Positions 8,613-16,907 of a stretch of 33,911 bases of DNA are shown in pieces. Source of the stretch: Fidelibacterota bacterium (GTDB lineage Bacteria; Fidelibacterota; UBA2242). The DNA is taken from assembly GCA_016783665.1 (NCBI GenBank), contig JADHWC010000020.1:1-33911 (forward strand). Direction: 5' to 3'. The notes under the pieces are model-generated. The model searched no databases. It was not told the DNA's origin and was given only the letters and a program-made list of their open reading frames with translations. Position 1 is the first letter of the stretch. Each line of letters begins with the position of its first letter. The translations under genes and the position numbers were made by a program.

Positions 8613-9119
8613 TTAGATAGTAGAGTTATCAAAGTGAATCTCTAAAGATTTTCGACCGATTTTCATTTTTCTGAGCGTTACACCCGCTTGATCAAACATA
8701 ATTTTAGACGCCTTGGCTGCGTCGGTATCCTTATATTTATCAGAAAGATATACGACCTCTTTAATGCCTGTTTGAATAATTGCTTTGGCGCATTCATTAC
8801 AGGGAAATAGAGCCACATAGATGGTACAGCTATTCAAATCCCTCGAGATACTGTTAAGAATGGCATTCAGCTCTGCATGACAGATAAAGGGATATTTGGT
8901 CTCTAAAAAAGAGCCTTCTCTATTCCAGGGTAGAAGTTCATCGGAACAACCGGTAGGAAAACCGTTATATCCAACTCCGACAATCTTTTTCTGCTGGTTA
9001 ACTATACACGCACCAACTTGAGTATTGGGATCTTTACTCCGTTGAGCCGAAAGCAGCGCAACACCCATGAAATAATCATCCCAGCTGATATAATCTCTTC
9101 GTTTTTCGATCTTTTCCAC
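8613..9119 (-). CDS. dCMP (deoxycytidylate) deaminase family protein
   Basis: A 168-residue cytidine/deoxycytidylate deaminase fold. The zinc site is complete: His81 and catalytic Glu83 in CHAELNAIL, Cys107 and Cys110 in PCNEC. The N-terminal [13 protein letters not shown] and [17 protein letters not shown] segments are typical of dCMP deaminases (ComEB/DCTD group) rather than tRNA or free cytidine deaminases. The enzyme converts dCMP to dUMP and so feeds thymidylate synthesis. Length is normal. The gene stands alone on the minus strand; its start follows an AAGGAGC ribosome site. Confidence 0.92.
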   Translation of the reverse strand: MEKIEKRRDYISWDDYFMGVALLSAQRSKDPNTQVGACIVNQQKKIVGVGYNGFPTGCSDELLPWNREGSFLETKYPFICHAELNAILNSISRDLNSCTIYVALFPCNECAKAIIQTGIKEVVYLSDKYKDTDAAKASKIMFDQAGVTLRKMKIGRKSLEIHFDNSTI

Positions 9120-9324
9120 AAATAGCTCCTTAAAAATACGCAGGAATTTACAGTATCAATACACTAAAAACCACTTTTGTATTTCAGGCCAACAACCTTG
9201 CTAATAATCATGTGAAGAATCTTAATTAATTTAAGCATACTGCCTGCTTTTTTGTTGTTATAATTAAATTGTTTACGTTATATTACCCTTTGAATGAATA
9301 TAATTAAAGTTTAAAGAGGTTCGT

Positions 9325-10761
9325 ATGTTTACTGCATTGGAAGGAGCAACGGAATTTATCGGGAAAAATGATATTCGTTTCATCGATTTAAAATTCACAA
9401 ATCTGTTTGGCGGGCTTCATCATATCACCATTCCGACGCACCAGCTTAATGATCAACTCATGCAGGAAGGAGTCGGGTTCGATTCCTCTTCCACTCCCGG
9501 ATTCAAAGCTCTCGAAACCGGCGATATGGTATTGGTACCGGATCTTGAAACGGCATTCATGGATCCTTTTCACGAATATCCAACCTTGAGTATTTTATGC
9601 AATATCGCCGAAGCGGATACAAAGAAACGCTTTCACAGGGACCCCCGATATATTGCTGCTCTTGCCGAAAAATACCTGTTATCAACGGGAATTGCAACCG
9701 AGAGTAGATGGGGACCGGAATTCGAATATTACATTTTTGATAGTATCGATTATCGAAATGATCCCTTTTATTCCTATTTTAAAATCAATTCTAATGAGGC
9801 TCAGTGGAGTAATTATTTCGATAAAGGTAAACAAGATGGCTACCAGCTGTTTAATCATCGCGGATATCATGCAGCTCCTCCCTGTGATGAACTTTACAAC
9901 ATCCGTTCCGAAACGGTTAAAGTAATGGAAGATTGCGGAATCCCCGTAAGGTACCATCACCATGAAGTCGGCAGTTCCGGACAGGTTGAGATCGAAGTGC
10001 TACTCGGCAAATTAACCCGTATGGCGGATGTCACAATTCTTACCAAATATATCGCTAAAATGGTTGCTAAAAAATATGGTAAAACCGCTACCTTCATGCC
10101 GAAACCGCTCCATTACGAACCCGGCAGCGGTATGCACTTTCACCAGCATCTTTTTAAAGATGGGAAGCCGCTTTTCTATGACGCCGATGGATATGGAGGA
10201 CTAAGTCCGCTGGCACAATCTTATGTGGCTGGCATTTTAAAACATGCGCCGGCAATCACCGCCCTGACAAATCCTTCGACCAATTCCTACAAACGCCTGA
10301 TCCCCGGTTTTGAAGCGCCGGTGGCTCTATTCTTCAGCCTTGGAAACCGCAGTTCTGCTATCCGCATTCCCAAGTACGCCACCAGTCCGGAATCAAAGCG
10401 CATCGAATACCGTCCACCGGACGCCACCTGCAATCCGTACATTGCCATGTCGGCTATGCTGCTTGCCGGAATCGACGGAATCCAGAATAAATTAAACATT
10501 ACAGATGAAGGATTTGGTCCTCTCGATGTAAATCTCTTCGATCCGCAAAATGATAATGTTCGGAATTCAATCAAATCATTACCAATCTCACTTGAATCGG
10601 CGCTCGACCATCTGAAACAGGATTACAAATTTCTCCTTAAGGGAGATGTCTTTCAGGAAGATATTTTCGAGACCTGGATCGATTATAAAATCACGAACGA
10701 ATACCTGGAAAACCGGAACCGACCGACACCATATGAATATTTGCTTTACTACGGTGTTTAA
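9325..10761 (+). CDS. glnA: Glutamine synthetase, type I
   Basis: A 478-residue GSI enzyme that makes glutamine from glutamate, ammonia and ATP, normally as a cytoplasmic dodecamer. Active-site blocks appear in order: GFDSSSTPGFKALETGDM, GPEFEYYIFD, HHHEVGSSGQVEIE, KPLHYEPGSGMHFHQHL, NPSTNSYKRLIPGFEAPV and RSSAIRIP...RIEYRPPDATCNPY. The residue pattern follows the E. coli-like GSI-beta branch (Lys in GFKAL). However, the adenylylation site NLYDLP reads NLFDPQ, so the modifiable Tyr is Phe and control by adenylylation is unlikely. The ribosome site AAAGAGG precedes the ATG. No regulator (glnR, glnB) is adjacent. The start and end match the family (C-terminal YEYLLYYGV). Confidence 0.97.
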   Translation: MFTALEGATEFIGKNDIRFIDLKFTNLFGGLHHITIPTHQLNDQLMQEGVGFDSSSTPGFKALETGDMVLVPDLETAFMDPFHEYPTLSILCNIAEADTKKRFHRDPRYIAALAEKYLLSTGIATESRWGPEFEYYIFDSIDYRNDPFYSYFKINSNEAQWSNYFDKGKQDGYQLFNHRGYHAAPPCDELYNIRSETVKVMEDCGIPVRYHHHEVGSSGQVEIEVLLGKLTRMADVTILTKYIAKMVAKKYGKTATFMPKPLHYEPGSGMHFHQHLFKDGKPLFYDADGYGGLSPLAQSYVAGILKHAPAITALTNPSTNSYKRLIPGFEAPVALFFSLGNRSSAIRIPKYATSPESKRIEYRPPDATCNPYIAMSAMLLAGIDGIQNKLNITDEGFGPLDVNLFDPQNDNVRNSIKSLPISLESALDHLKQDYKFLLKGDVFQEDIFETWIDYKITNEYLENRNRPTPYEYLLYYGV

Positions 10762-10863
10762 GGCTATATTTGACCGATGTTAAAGACAATGTAACAAAAT
10801 CAAAATATTCTCTCCATATATCCGGAGATTTAATGTATATTTCAATTCAAACGAGGGGGTGTC

Positions 10864-12747
10864 ATGAAACAATTTATTGGTGTACTTATGGTATTTTTAA
10901 CTCTTAGCTTCTTTAATAATGAAGTCCTGTCACAAACGCGCGACCGGTCTGAGATTGCAGATCAGTATAAGTGGGATCTGACGGATCTTTATTCTTCCGA
11001 GGAAGCATATCAAAAAGCCAAAGATGAAACTGTAAGGAAATTCGACGGCATCCTGGAATACAAAGGCAAGCTGACGAAATCTCCTGTTTCACTCTTAAAG
11101 GGTTTGGATTACCACAGCAATATTATCAAGGAAATGCTACGACTTTCAAGTTATGCCGGTCAAAAATCGGACCTCGACACACGGGATTCCAAATATCTTG
11201 CCATGCGCCAGGAAATAAGCCAGTTGTTTACTCAATATAACTCAAAATCTTCCTTCATCGATCCGGAAATCCTGACAATGAATAAAAAGAAGATCGACAA
11301 ATTCCTTGCCAAAGAACCCAAATTAAGAATTTACAAACACTACCTTCACGACCTGCTTCGCAGTAAAGAACATATGCTTGGTGAAAAAGAGGAAAAGATC
11401 GTCGCCGAAGCCGGACTGGTTACAGGTACTGCCGGTTCAATTTACAGTATTTTCAAAAACGCCGATATGCCCTATCCGACAGTTAAATTAAGCAATAGCG
11501 AGGAAGTGCTCGTCGATCAGGCTGGATATGGTCGGTATCGTGCTACTCCGAATCGGGAAGACCGTAAAATTGTATTCGAAGCATTTTTCGGAAAATTCAA
11601 CGATTTCAGTCGTTCGTTCGGTACTCAGATTGACGGAAATGTAAAGTCACATATCTTCTATACCAATGTCAGAAACTACGACAATACACTCGAAAGAGCA
11701 TTGGATGCCAACAACATCTCCACCGATGTCTATCATTCACTAATCGAAAACGTGAATAAGAACTTGGATTCCTTTCATCGTTATCTGGAAATCAAACGCC
11801 GTATGCTGGGTGTGGATACACTGTTTTATTACGACTTGTACGCTCCGACAGTAAAAGGCATCGATGCTGATTTTGAATATGATGAGGCTATTGATATGGT
11901 CCTCTCCGCGGTGAAACCGTTGGGAAAAGATTACGTTAAAACAATCGATGAAGCATTTAAAAATCGCTGGATCGACGTTTATCCCACTCCCGGTAAACAT
12001 TCCGGCGCTTACATGTCCGGCAGAGCTTATGATGTTCATCCCTATATATTGCTGAACTATAACAATCTCTACAACGATGTGTCAACTCTGATACATGAAC
12101 TTGGTCATACAATGCAAAGCTATTACAGCAATAAAACCCAGCCTTTTCAGACAGCCATGTACCCGATTTTCGTAGCCGAAGTCGCATCAACACTGAATGA
12201 AATCCTGTTATTCACCGATGTTTACAATAAAACCACCGATGATGATGTGAAATTATCACTTCTCATGGAATACCTGGATGGTATCAAAGGGACCCTTTTC
12301 CGTCAGACTCAATTCGCCGAATTTGAGCTGCGCATGCATAAAATGGCTGAAAAAGGCGTACAGATCACCGGCGATTCCATGTCAGAGCTATATAAGAGCA
12401 TCGTACAGGCATATTACGGACACAATGTAGGTGTATGTGTCGTTCCCGATTATATCGACGTTGAGTGGGCTTATATCCCCCATTTTTACTATAATTATTA
12501 TGTCTATCAATACTCAACATCCTTTACGGCTTCCACAGCGCTTGCCGAGAAGATCATAGCTAAAGAACCCGGCGCTTTGGATAAATATATTGACTTCCTG
12601 TCTGCCGGAGGTTCCGATTACCCGATCAATCTTCTCAAAGACGCCGGCGTGGATATGACCACCTCCGAACCATTTGACAAAACCATGAAAATGATGAACT
12701 GGGCAATGGATGAAATCGAGAAGATTTTGGATGAAAAAGAGAGGTAA
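10864..12747 (+). CDS. pepF: Exported oligoendopeptidase F, M3B zinc metallopeptidase
   Basis: A 627-residue protein whose first 24 residues form a signal peptide (KQFIGVLMVFLTLSFF...VLSQ), so it should act in the periplasm, unlike the cytoplasmic PepF of Firmicutes. The body matches M3B throughout: YKWDLTDLYSSEEAY at the start of the mature part, then the zinc motif HELGH at about 411-415 with the downstream glutamate in FVAEVASTLNE, and C-terminal YQYSTSFTAS. It cleaves oligopeptides. The ribosome site is strong (GAGGGGG). There is no terminator after the TAA; instead an AT-rich segment begins, and a diverged copy of this gene's last 19 codons appears 2.3 kb downstream, before a hairpin. 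This points to an ancestral tandem pair. Confidence 0.95.
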   Translation: MKQFIGVLMVFLTLSFFNNEVLSQTRDRSEIADQYKWDLTDLYSSEEAYQKAKDETVRKFDGILEYKGKLTKSPVSLLKGLDYHSNIIKEMLRLSSYAGQKSDLDTRDSKYLAMRQEISQLFTQYNSKSSFIDPEILTMNKKKIDKFLAKEPKLRIYKHYLHDLLRSKEHMLGEKEEKIVAEAGLVTGTAGSIYSIFKNADMPYPTVKLSNSEEVLVDQAGYGRYRATPNREDRKIVFEAFFGKFNDFSRSFGTQIDGNVKSHIFYTNVRNYDNTLERALDANNISTDVYHSLIENVNKNLDSFHRYLEIKRRMLGVDTLFYYDLYAPTVKGIDADFEYDEAIDMVLSAVKPLGKDYVKTIDEAFKNRWIDVYPTPGKHSGAYMSGRAYDVHPYILLNYNNLYNDVSTLIHELGHTMQSYYSNKTQPFQTAMYPIFVAEVASTLNEILLFTDVYNKTTDDDVKLSLLMEYLDGIKGTLFRQTQFAEFELRMHKMAEKGVQITGDSMSELYKSIVQAYYGHNVGVCVVPDYIDVEWAYIPHFYYNYYVYQYSTSFTASTALAEKIIAKEPGALDKYIDFLSAGGSDYPINLLKDAGVDMTTSEPFDKTMKMMNWAMDEIEKILDEKER

Positions 12748-12822
12748 ATCAGACCTATTGAATAAAATTTTATATCTGAAAATACTGTAATAGATTAATA
12801 CTCAGAGAATTAAAGCGAAATT

Positions 12823-13365
12823 TTATACTATAATAAATTTGATGTTGTAGTTATTCCACAAAGAATAAATCAATTCTTTCTCTTTTTTAGCAGATGAATT
12901 ACTCTTTATATCACAGCCGGGAGATGTGTCAACAAAGAAATATAAAACAAAATCAAACTGTGTGGAATAAACAATTGATTGTCCAATCCCCGACCTTAAA
13001 GCATTTCCATTGTTCCCTTTTTTTATTTCAAAGGCAATCCTGAGATTATTATATGGAATAAATACTGCATCTGGTCTATGATTAGTCGAAAAAAATGGAA
13101 AATTTGAAACTGTTGTTTTAGTATTTTGCTCCCACTTAAATTGTTTATCTACTTGATATTGTGCCTTTTTAATACTTATCCCAAGCCGTTCTACCAATAA
13201 TTGAGGTAATTCTTTTTGCAATCTAAGAAATAAAGCTTTTTGAATTTGGTTTTCAGTATCATTCTTTCTGCTAACAATTTCACAAAACATCTCGTGTTCT
13301 TCCATAATGGCAAGAATACCTTCTAGAATATTAATTCTTTTACTTGTTCGGGATTTTTTTACCAT
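12823..13365 (-). CDS. Hypothetical protein with PD-(D/E)XK nuclease-like signature
   Basis: A 180-residue protein with no family recognised outright. Its second half shows the restriction-endonuclease-like core: an Asp in HRPDAVFI, then a strand with FEIKKG (E-x-K), then GIGQSIVYS, which fits the Q-x-x-x-Y motif of RecB-like members. The N-terminal half is charged and helical (ENQIQKALFLRLQKELPQLL). A ribosome site GAGGAGA precedes the ATG and supports this start. It lies in an AT-rich insertion next to a divergent CsgG-like repeat gene. A nuclease role, perhaps linked to a mobile element or defence, is inference from about three motifs; no partner methylase or helicase is present. Confidence 0.6.
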   Translation of the reverse strand: MVKKSRTSKRINILEGILAIMEEHEMFCEIVSRKNDTENQIQKALFLRLQKELPQLLVERLGISIKKAQYQVDKQFKWEQNTKTTVSNFPFFSTNHRPDAVFIPYNNLRIAFEIKKGNNGNALRSGIGQSIVYSTQFDFVLYFFVDTSPGCDIKSNSSAKKEKELIYSLWNNYNIKFIIV

Positions 13366-13726
13366 TTCTTTCTCCTCAATTTTACCATTTTCTATATATC
13401 TGCATTTTAGAATAAATGTCCGGTAAAAGACACTTTTTAGTGATTTCCCTAAATACAGTTATTTTCAAACTTATTAACATCCCTAGATTTTTCCGCATAA
13501 CATATTCACTATAACGGTAAACAATAATCATCAAAATGTCAATAGATTTTTTATTTCTAAATATATCAGTAAATTTTCTCAGTGGATAATTGACAAAAGG
13601 AGAAAATCATGGATTTTATTGTCGAATTAAGCCAACTTTCTATCGTAAATGAACCTCTCTGAGGCAAGCCTAGGGGAATTCTTTGATTAAAAATACAAAT
13701 AAAAAAATATATGAAAGGAAAAGAGA
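13366..13726. other. AT-rich divergent intergenic region
   Basis: About 360 bases between the nuclease-like and CsgG-like genes, expected to hold both promoters. It contains the short ORF listed at 13609-13662. After that, CCTCTCTGAGGCAAGCCTAGG stands out as a GC-richer patch with a small CCTC/GAGG hairpin in otherwise AT-rich DNA. No other element was recognised. Confidence 0.45.
13609..13662 (+). CDS. Possible 17-codon ORF or 5' fragment with strong ribosome site
   Basis: ATG preceded by AAAAGGAGAAAATC, one of the best Shine-Dalgarno sequences in the window, opens a frame of only 17 codons (MDFIVELSQLSIVNEPL) ending in TGA. A +1 shift near the end would extend it to ...NLSEASLGEFFD. It may be a leader peptide, a remnant of a disrupted gene, or chance. 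No homologue was recognised. Confidence 0.25.
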   Translation: MDFIVELSQLSIVNEPL

Positions 13727-15037
13727 ATGCTTAAGAAAATTTTATTAGTAAGTATTTTATTATGTATATCATCATTATTTGCAAAAGACAAAGTGGCAAT
13801 CATACCAACATCGGATTATCATACTAATGTAAATATTGTAGATGAATTAACAGTATATATGGTTAATTGTGGAAAATATTCAATTGTTGATAGAGCAAGC
13901 ATGGAAACAATATTAGGAGAAATGGTATTTCAATTATCTGATGTATCAAATGAAGCAGTAATTAAAATAGGTGGATTGTTAAATGTTAAATATATTATTA
14001 CTGTAAGTAAAATAGGAAGTAATGTTACAGCAAAAATGATCGATGTTTCTACAGCTCAAATTGTAAATGCTGCAACTGATATATCATTTCAAAAAATTGC
14101 TAATGAACTGTCAAATACTACAGTATCTCTACCATCATCAACAAATAAAGATAAAATTGCAATATTGAAATTTGATACTATTATGTTAGAGGGAGTTGCA
14201 AGAGATTTTGAAAAGAAATTAGAAGCAAAAATGATGAAATTAAATAAATATTCAATTATTGATAGAAATAATTTAAGAAATATTTTAGATGAACAAGAAT
14301 TTCAATTTTCAGATAAGTCAGATGGAAATGGAGCTGAATTAGGGCAAATATTAAACGTTGATTATATCATTGTTGGATATATAGATAGATATCAAGTTAC
14401 AGTAAAAATGATTGACATAAAAACAGGAGAAGTTGTAAAGGCAATGGCACACGATACAAATACCCCTGTTCAGATGTTTAGTAGCAGTTTATTAATAAAC
14501 ATGAGAGTAATAAATGCAATTGCCAAAAAATTGTCTGCCACTGATAATTTATCTGAGAAGGTGGAAAAAGAAAAAATTGCAATTTCATCCTTTGGTAGAA
14601 CTTTTCAAAATGAGTTAACAGCCGAAATGATTAAATGTGGTAAATATTCAGTTATTGATAGATTGAATATACAACAAATCTTAAAAGAACAGAAATTCCA
14701 ATTATCTGATATATCGAGCGACGATTATAAAGAAATCGGTGAATTATTAAATGTTAAGTATGTTGTTACAGGAAGTGTTTCATCAGAGAAAGCAATGGCA
14801 AAAATGATTGATGTTTCAACAGGTGAAATTGTAAAAGCATCAGTACAAAGTACTTATGATAGTCGTAAGCAGTCATCAGTGTTATTTAATGGACATGGTG
14901 ATGCTGCAAAATATATTGCAAAGGATTTATCAGGTATTAAAATTGATGCTAAAAAACGTATAGTTAAACAGGGTTTTAAAACATTAAAGAAAATACTTGT
15001 TTTGGTTGTTCTTCTTTGTTTATCTTCACAAATTTAA
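13727..15037 (+). CDS. Exported protein with three tandem CsgG/LpoB-like domains
   Basis: A 436-residue protein. Residues 1-19 are a signal peptide (LKKILLVSILLCISSLFA). Three copies of one domain follow, at about 20-125, 141-265 and 281-400, each with K-x-K-[VI]-AI, KYS[IV][IV]DR, a variable loop after FQ[LF]SD, LNV[KD]Y[IV][IV], and a final KMID[VI].TG/A.IV. This is the CsgG/FlgO/LpoB-like fold that the 735-residue protein at 29.6-31.8 kb also carries, but the Cys pair found there (GCTxxxC) is absent from all three copies. The role is unknown. Codons are extremely AT-rich, suggesting transfer. The C-terminus ends in a second signal-peptide-like stretch (LKKILVLVVLLCLSSQI), apparently the start of a lost further copy. 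Confidence 0.8.
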   Translation: MLKKILLVSILLCISSLFAKDKVAIIPTSDYHTNVNIVDELTVYMVNCGKYSIVDRASMETILGEMVFQLSDVSNEAVIKIGGLLNVKYIITVSKIGSNVTAKMIDVSTAQIVNAATDISFQKIANELSNTTVSLPSSTNKDKIAILKFDTIMLEGVARDFEKKLEAKMMKLNKYSIIDRNNLRNILDEQEFQFSDKSDGNGAELGQILNVDYIIVGYIDRYQVTVKMIDIKTGEVVKAMAHDTNTPVQMFSSSLLINMRVINAIAKKLSATDNLSEKVEKEKIAISSFGRTFQNELTAEMIKCGKYSVIDRLNIQQILKEQKFQLSDISSDDYKEIGELLNVKYVVTGSVSSEKAMAKMIDVSTGEIVKASVQSTYDSRKQSSVLFNGHGDAAKYIAKDLSGIKIDAKKRIVKQGFKTLKKILVLVVLLCLSSQI

Positions 15038-15068
15038 ACAGGGTTATAAAACTTTAAAGATAATACTT
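14964..15068 (+). repeat. Imperfect 35-bp direct repeat at the 3' end of the CsgG-like gene
   Basis: TTAAACAGGGTTTTAAAACA... at 14964 recurs as TTAAACAGGGTTATAAAACT... at 15034, about 35 bases with three mismatches at a 70-base offset. The first copy is coding and the second begins at the stop codon. It marks a local duplication at the right end of the AT-rich segment, 20 bases from the orphan pepF tail. Confidence 0.75.
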
Positions 15069-15087
15069 TGGTAACAACTAAATGTAA

Positions 15088-15144
15088 ATGATGAACTGGG
15101 CGATGGATGAGATCGAAAAGATACTGGCAAAAAAGGGTATATAA
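15088..15144 (+). pseudogene. Orphan C-terminal fragment of a second pepF copy
   Basis: The frame MMNWAMDEIEKILAKKGI-stop matches the end of the intact upstream PepF (MMNWAMDEIEKILDEKER-stop). Up to the codon ATA/ATT-CTG/TTG all nucleotide differences are synonymous (GCG/GCA, GAG/GAA, GAA/GAG, ATA/ATT, CTG/TTG). An in-frame TAA sits directly before it, and AT-rich foreign DNA lies upstream. It is therefore the last 18 codons of a formerly functional, diverged tandem paralogue, not a fresh duplication. Confidence 0.85.
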
Positions 15145-15190
15145 TTCAATCTGAATTATTCAAATTTTGAATATAAACAAATGTAATGAG

Positions 15191-15222
15191 AAAAGGTGGG
15201 ATTTCACTCCCAACTTTTTATT
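15191..15222. terminator. Rho-independent terminator between pepF remnant and M2-like gene
   Basis: Hairpin AAAAGGTGGGA / TCCCAACTTTT with one mismatch and a six-base loop, with a T-run on the right and a weaker one on the minus strand. It probably ended the ancestral pepF pair and can also terminate the convergent peptidase gene. Confidence 0.75.
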
Positions 15223-15242
15223 TCAATGTTTAATCGAAATTA

Positions 15243-16907
15243 CTAAAGTTGCTCAACAAAATATTTTGACGTCAGTTTCTCACCGGTTGCCCGAATGATC
15301 ATTTCGTCCCAGCGATACAGGGAACCGGGTTTAAAAACATTCTCGATAAAATAGCTGCCGATTTCAGGATTGTTCGTGAAACGGACTTCCGATACATTAT
15401 CCAATCCCTGGCTGACAGCAATAGCATTCAAATATTGCGCCGCCAGTAACCCTCCTAATTGGTAATTATGATAATAAACCGGGTATAGACAGACATGTAT
15501 CTTTGCGGCATAATCAGGCATATTACGGTTTTCAGGTCGTTTAACCATCTGGTATTTTTCAACTATATTCCACCAGAGTTTATTCAAGTCCTGAGCAGGG
15601 TTTGAGTACAATTCTCTTTCAAAATTCAGCATCACTAAAGACCAGCGGGCGAAGATCAATTTCTCCAAACGTAATGTTTTTGCGGTAACATCTATAATTT
15701 CCTGTTTTTGCTCATCAGTAAGATTAAGTGCTTCCTGCATCCAGGATGGATTTTTTGAAAGACGTTCAAAGAAAATGGCAACGGCTTCCGTAGTGAAGGC
15801 ATGAGCTGGTTCTCTTAAAAAGAACGGAAGATCTTTATCATGTTTCAGATCGTAAATCGCATGTCCGAGCTCATGGAGAGAAGTTGACATCCAGGATTCT
15901 GTTGCCTGGACATTCATCATAATCCGGACATCGCCTTTTCGATCCATATCCGTACAATATGCATGAGGATACTTGCCTTCCCTTTCATACAGATCGCTGG
16001 AATCCAGTATTTGATCAACATTAATATTGATGCTGTTGAAAAATTGCCGAGCCAATCCGACAACATCTTGATCCTCGTAATAACGATCCAGATTTATTTC
16101 CGTAATAACCGGCGCTTCCTGGAAAAAGGGATCGGAATAGTGCCAGGGGCTCAAATCACCGACACTGATTCCAAACCGCTCTGCCAAAACCTGATCCATC
16201 TCCATTTTAGCATCCATAAAAGGTTGTTTGGTATCCTCGTCAAGTCCATCGAAAATCCGTTGAATTTCATCAGGATCCTGCTCACTGATAATCAGGCTCA
16301 TTTGATAATAATTATCGAAGCCCATGGATTTAGCCGATTCATTGCGGAGTTTAACAAGTTTTAAAAAATCTTCTTCGACAACAGTGGCGACCTGTTTGGA
16401 TGCCTCCCAGGCTTTTTCCCGTAATGTCACGTCATTGCTTTCAGATAAAATCTTCTTAATAGCATTTCCGGTCACGGGTTTGCTATCGATTTTTCCTCTG
16501 AAAGTATTAAATCTCTGTTCGACTTCGGTCGATATTTTAGTAATTTTATTCAGTAATTCAGGATCGGTTTGATTAGCCAAAAATCCAAGGTACAATACTT
16601 CAATTGTGCGAGCAAGAACCGGATCTTTAATTTTGGCATTTTTGAATGTTTCGAGTCTATCAAAATCAGATTTATTCGAGTATATTTTTGTCAATTCAAT
16701 ATTAAGCTCGGCATATCGCTTATAGTATTCATCTTGTCCGGTGGCGGTCGCATTCCAGTAAGCAAGCGCGCTTTCCGATAATAGCGGCTCAATGACAGTT
16801 GTTAAGCTATCTACAAATTGTTTCGTTCCCATTTCAAGCTTCGACGGTTTTATTGTACAACTGATAACAAGCAGAAAAACAAGCATTATCGTGAAAATAC
16901 TTTTCAT
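15243..16907 (-). CDS. M2-like (ACE-like) zinc dipeptidyl-carboxypeptidase lipoprotein
   Basis: A 554-residue protein with a lipoprotein signal (hydrophobic stretch, LVISC with Cys17), so anchored to a membrane outside the cytoplasm. The gluzincin motif HELGH is at about 342-346, followed by KDLPFFLREPAHAFTTEA, which aligns with the KDLPVALREGA...HEAIG segment of angiotensin-converting-enzyme-like M2 peptidases; the Glu in TTEAVA is the third zinc ligand. Other family-like segments are NYYQMSLIISEQDP and YPHAYCTDMDRKGDVRI. The expected activity is release of dipeptides from peptide C-termini. It faces the other HELGH peptidase (PepF) convergently; together they suggest extracytoplasmic peptide use. 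M3 membership is the main alternative. Confidence 0.85.
   Translation of the reverse strand: MKSIFTIMLVFLLVISCTIKPSKLEMGTKQFVDSLTTVIEPLLSESALAYWNATATGQDEYYKRYAELNIELTKIYSNKSDFDRLETFKNAKIKDPVLARTIEVLYLGFLANQTDPELLNKITKISTEVEQRFNTFRGKIDSKPVTGNAIKKILSESNDVTLREKAWEASKQVATVVEEDFLKLVKLRNESAKSMGFDNYYQMSLIISEQDPDEIQRIFDGLDEDTKQPFMDAKMEMDQVLAERFGISVGDLSPWHYSDPFFQEAPVITEINLDRYYEDQDVVGLARQFFNSININVDQILDSSDLYEREGKYPHAYCTDMDRKGDVRIMMNVQATESWMSTSLHELGHAIYDLKHDKDLPFFLREPAHAFTTEAVAIFFERLSKNPSWMQEALNLTDEQKQEIIDVTAKTLRLEKLIFARWSLVMLNFERELYSNPAQDLNKLWWNIVEKYQMVKRPENRNMPDYAAKIHVCLYPVYYHNYQLGGLLAAQYLNAIAVSQGLDNVSEVRFTNNPEIGSYFIENVFKPGSLYRWDEMIIRATGEKLTSKYFVEQL

Larger units (their letters stand above)
12748..15087. 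mobile_element. AT-rich inserted segment (genomic island fragment) replacing a pepF paralogue
   Basis: Between pepF and the orphan pepF tail the base composition drops visibly, and codon choice switches to A/T-ending codons with AGA for Arg, unlike the CGN/CTG-rich flanking genes. It carries a nuclease-like ORF on the minus strand and a three-repeat CsgG-like ORF on the plus strand. No integrase, transposase or clean terminal repeats were found, so the transfer mechanism is unknown. Borders are approximate. Confidence 0.55.

Noticed and set aside
9682-9963. ORF of 93 residues on the minus strand and overlapping plus-strand ORFs within glnA
   Set aside because: Shadows of the strongly conserved glutamine synthetase frame.
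15088-15144. Target-site duplication made by insertion of the AT-rich segment
   Set aside because: The copy differs from pepF at several third codon positions with the protein unchanged. This indicates an old, selected paralogue rather than a fresh duplication of the target.
15963-16781. Plus-strand ORFs of 70-133 residues opposite the M2-like peptidase
   Set aside because: Shadows of a gene with a full set of family motifs; low-complexity translations.
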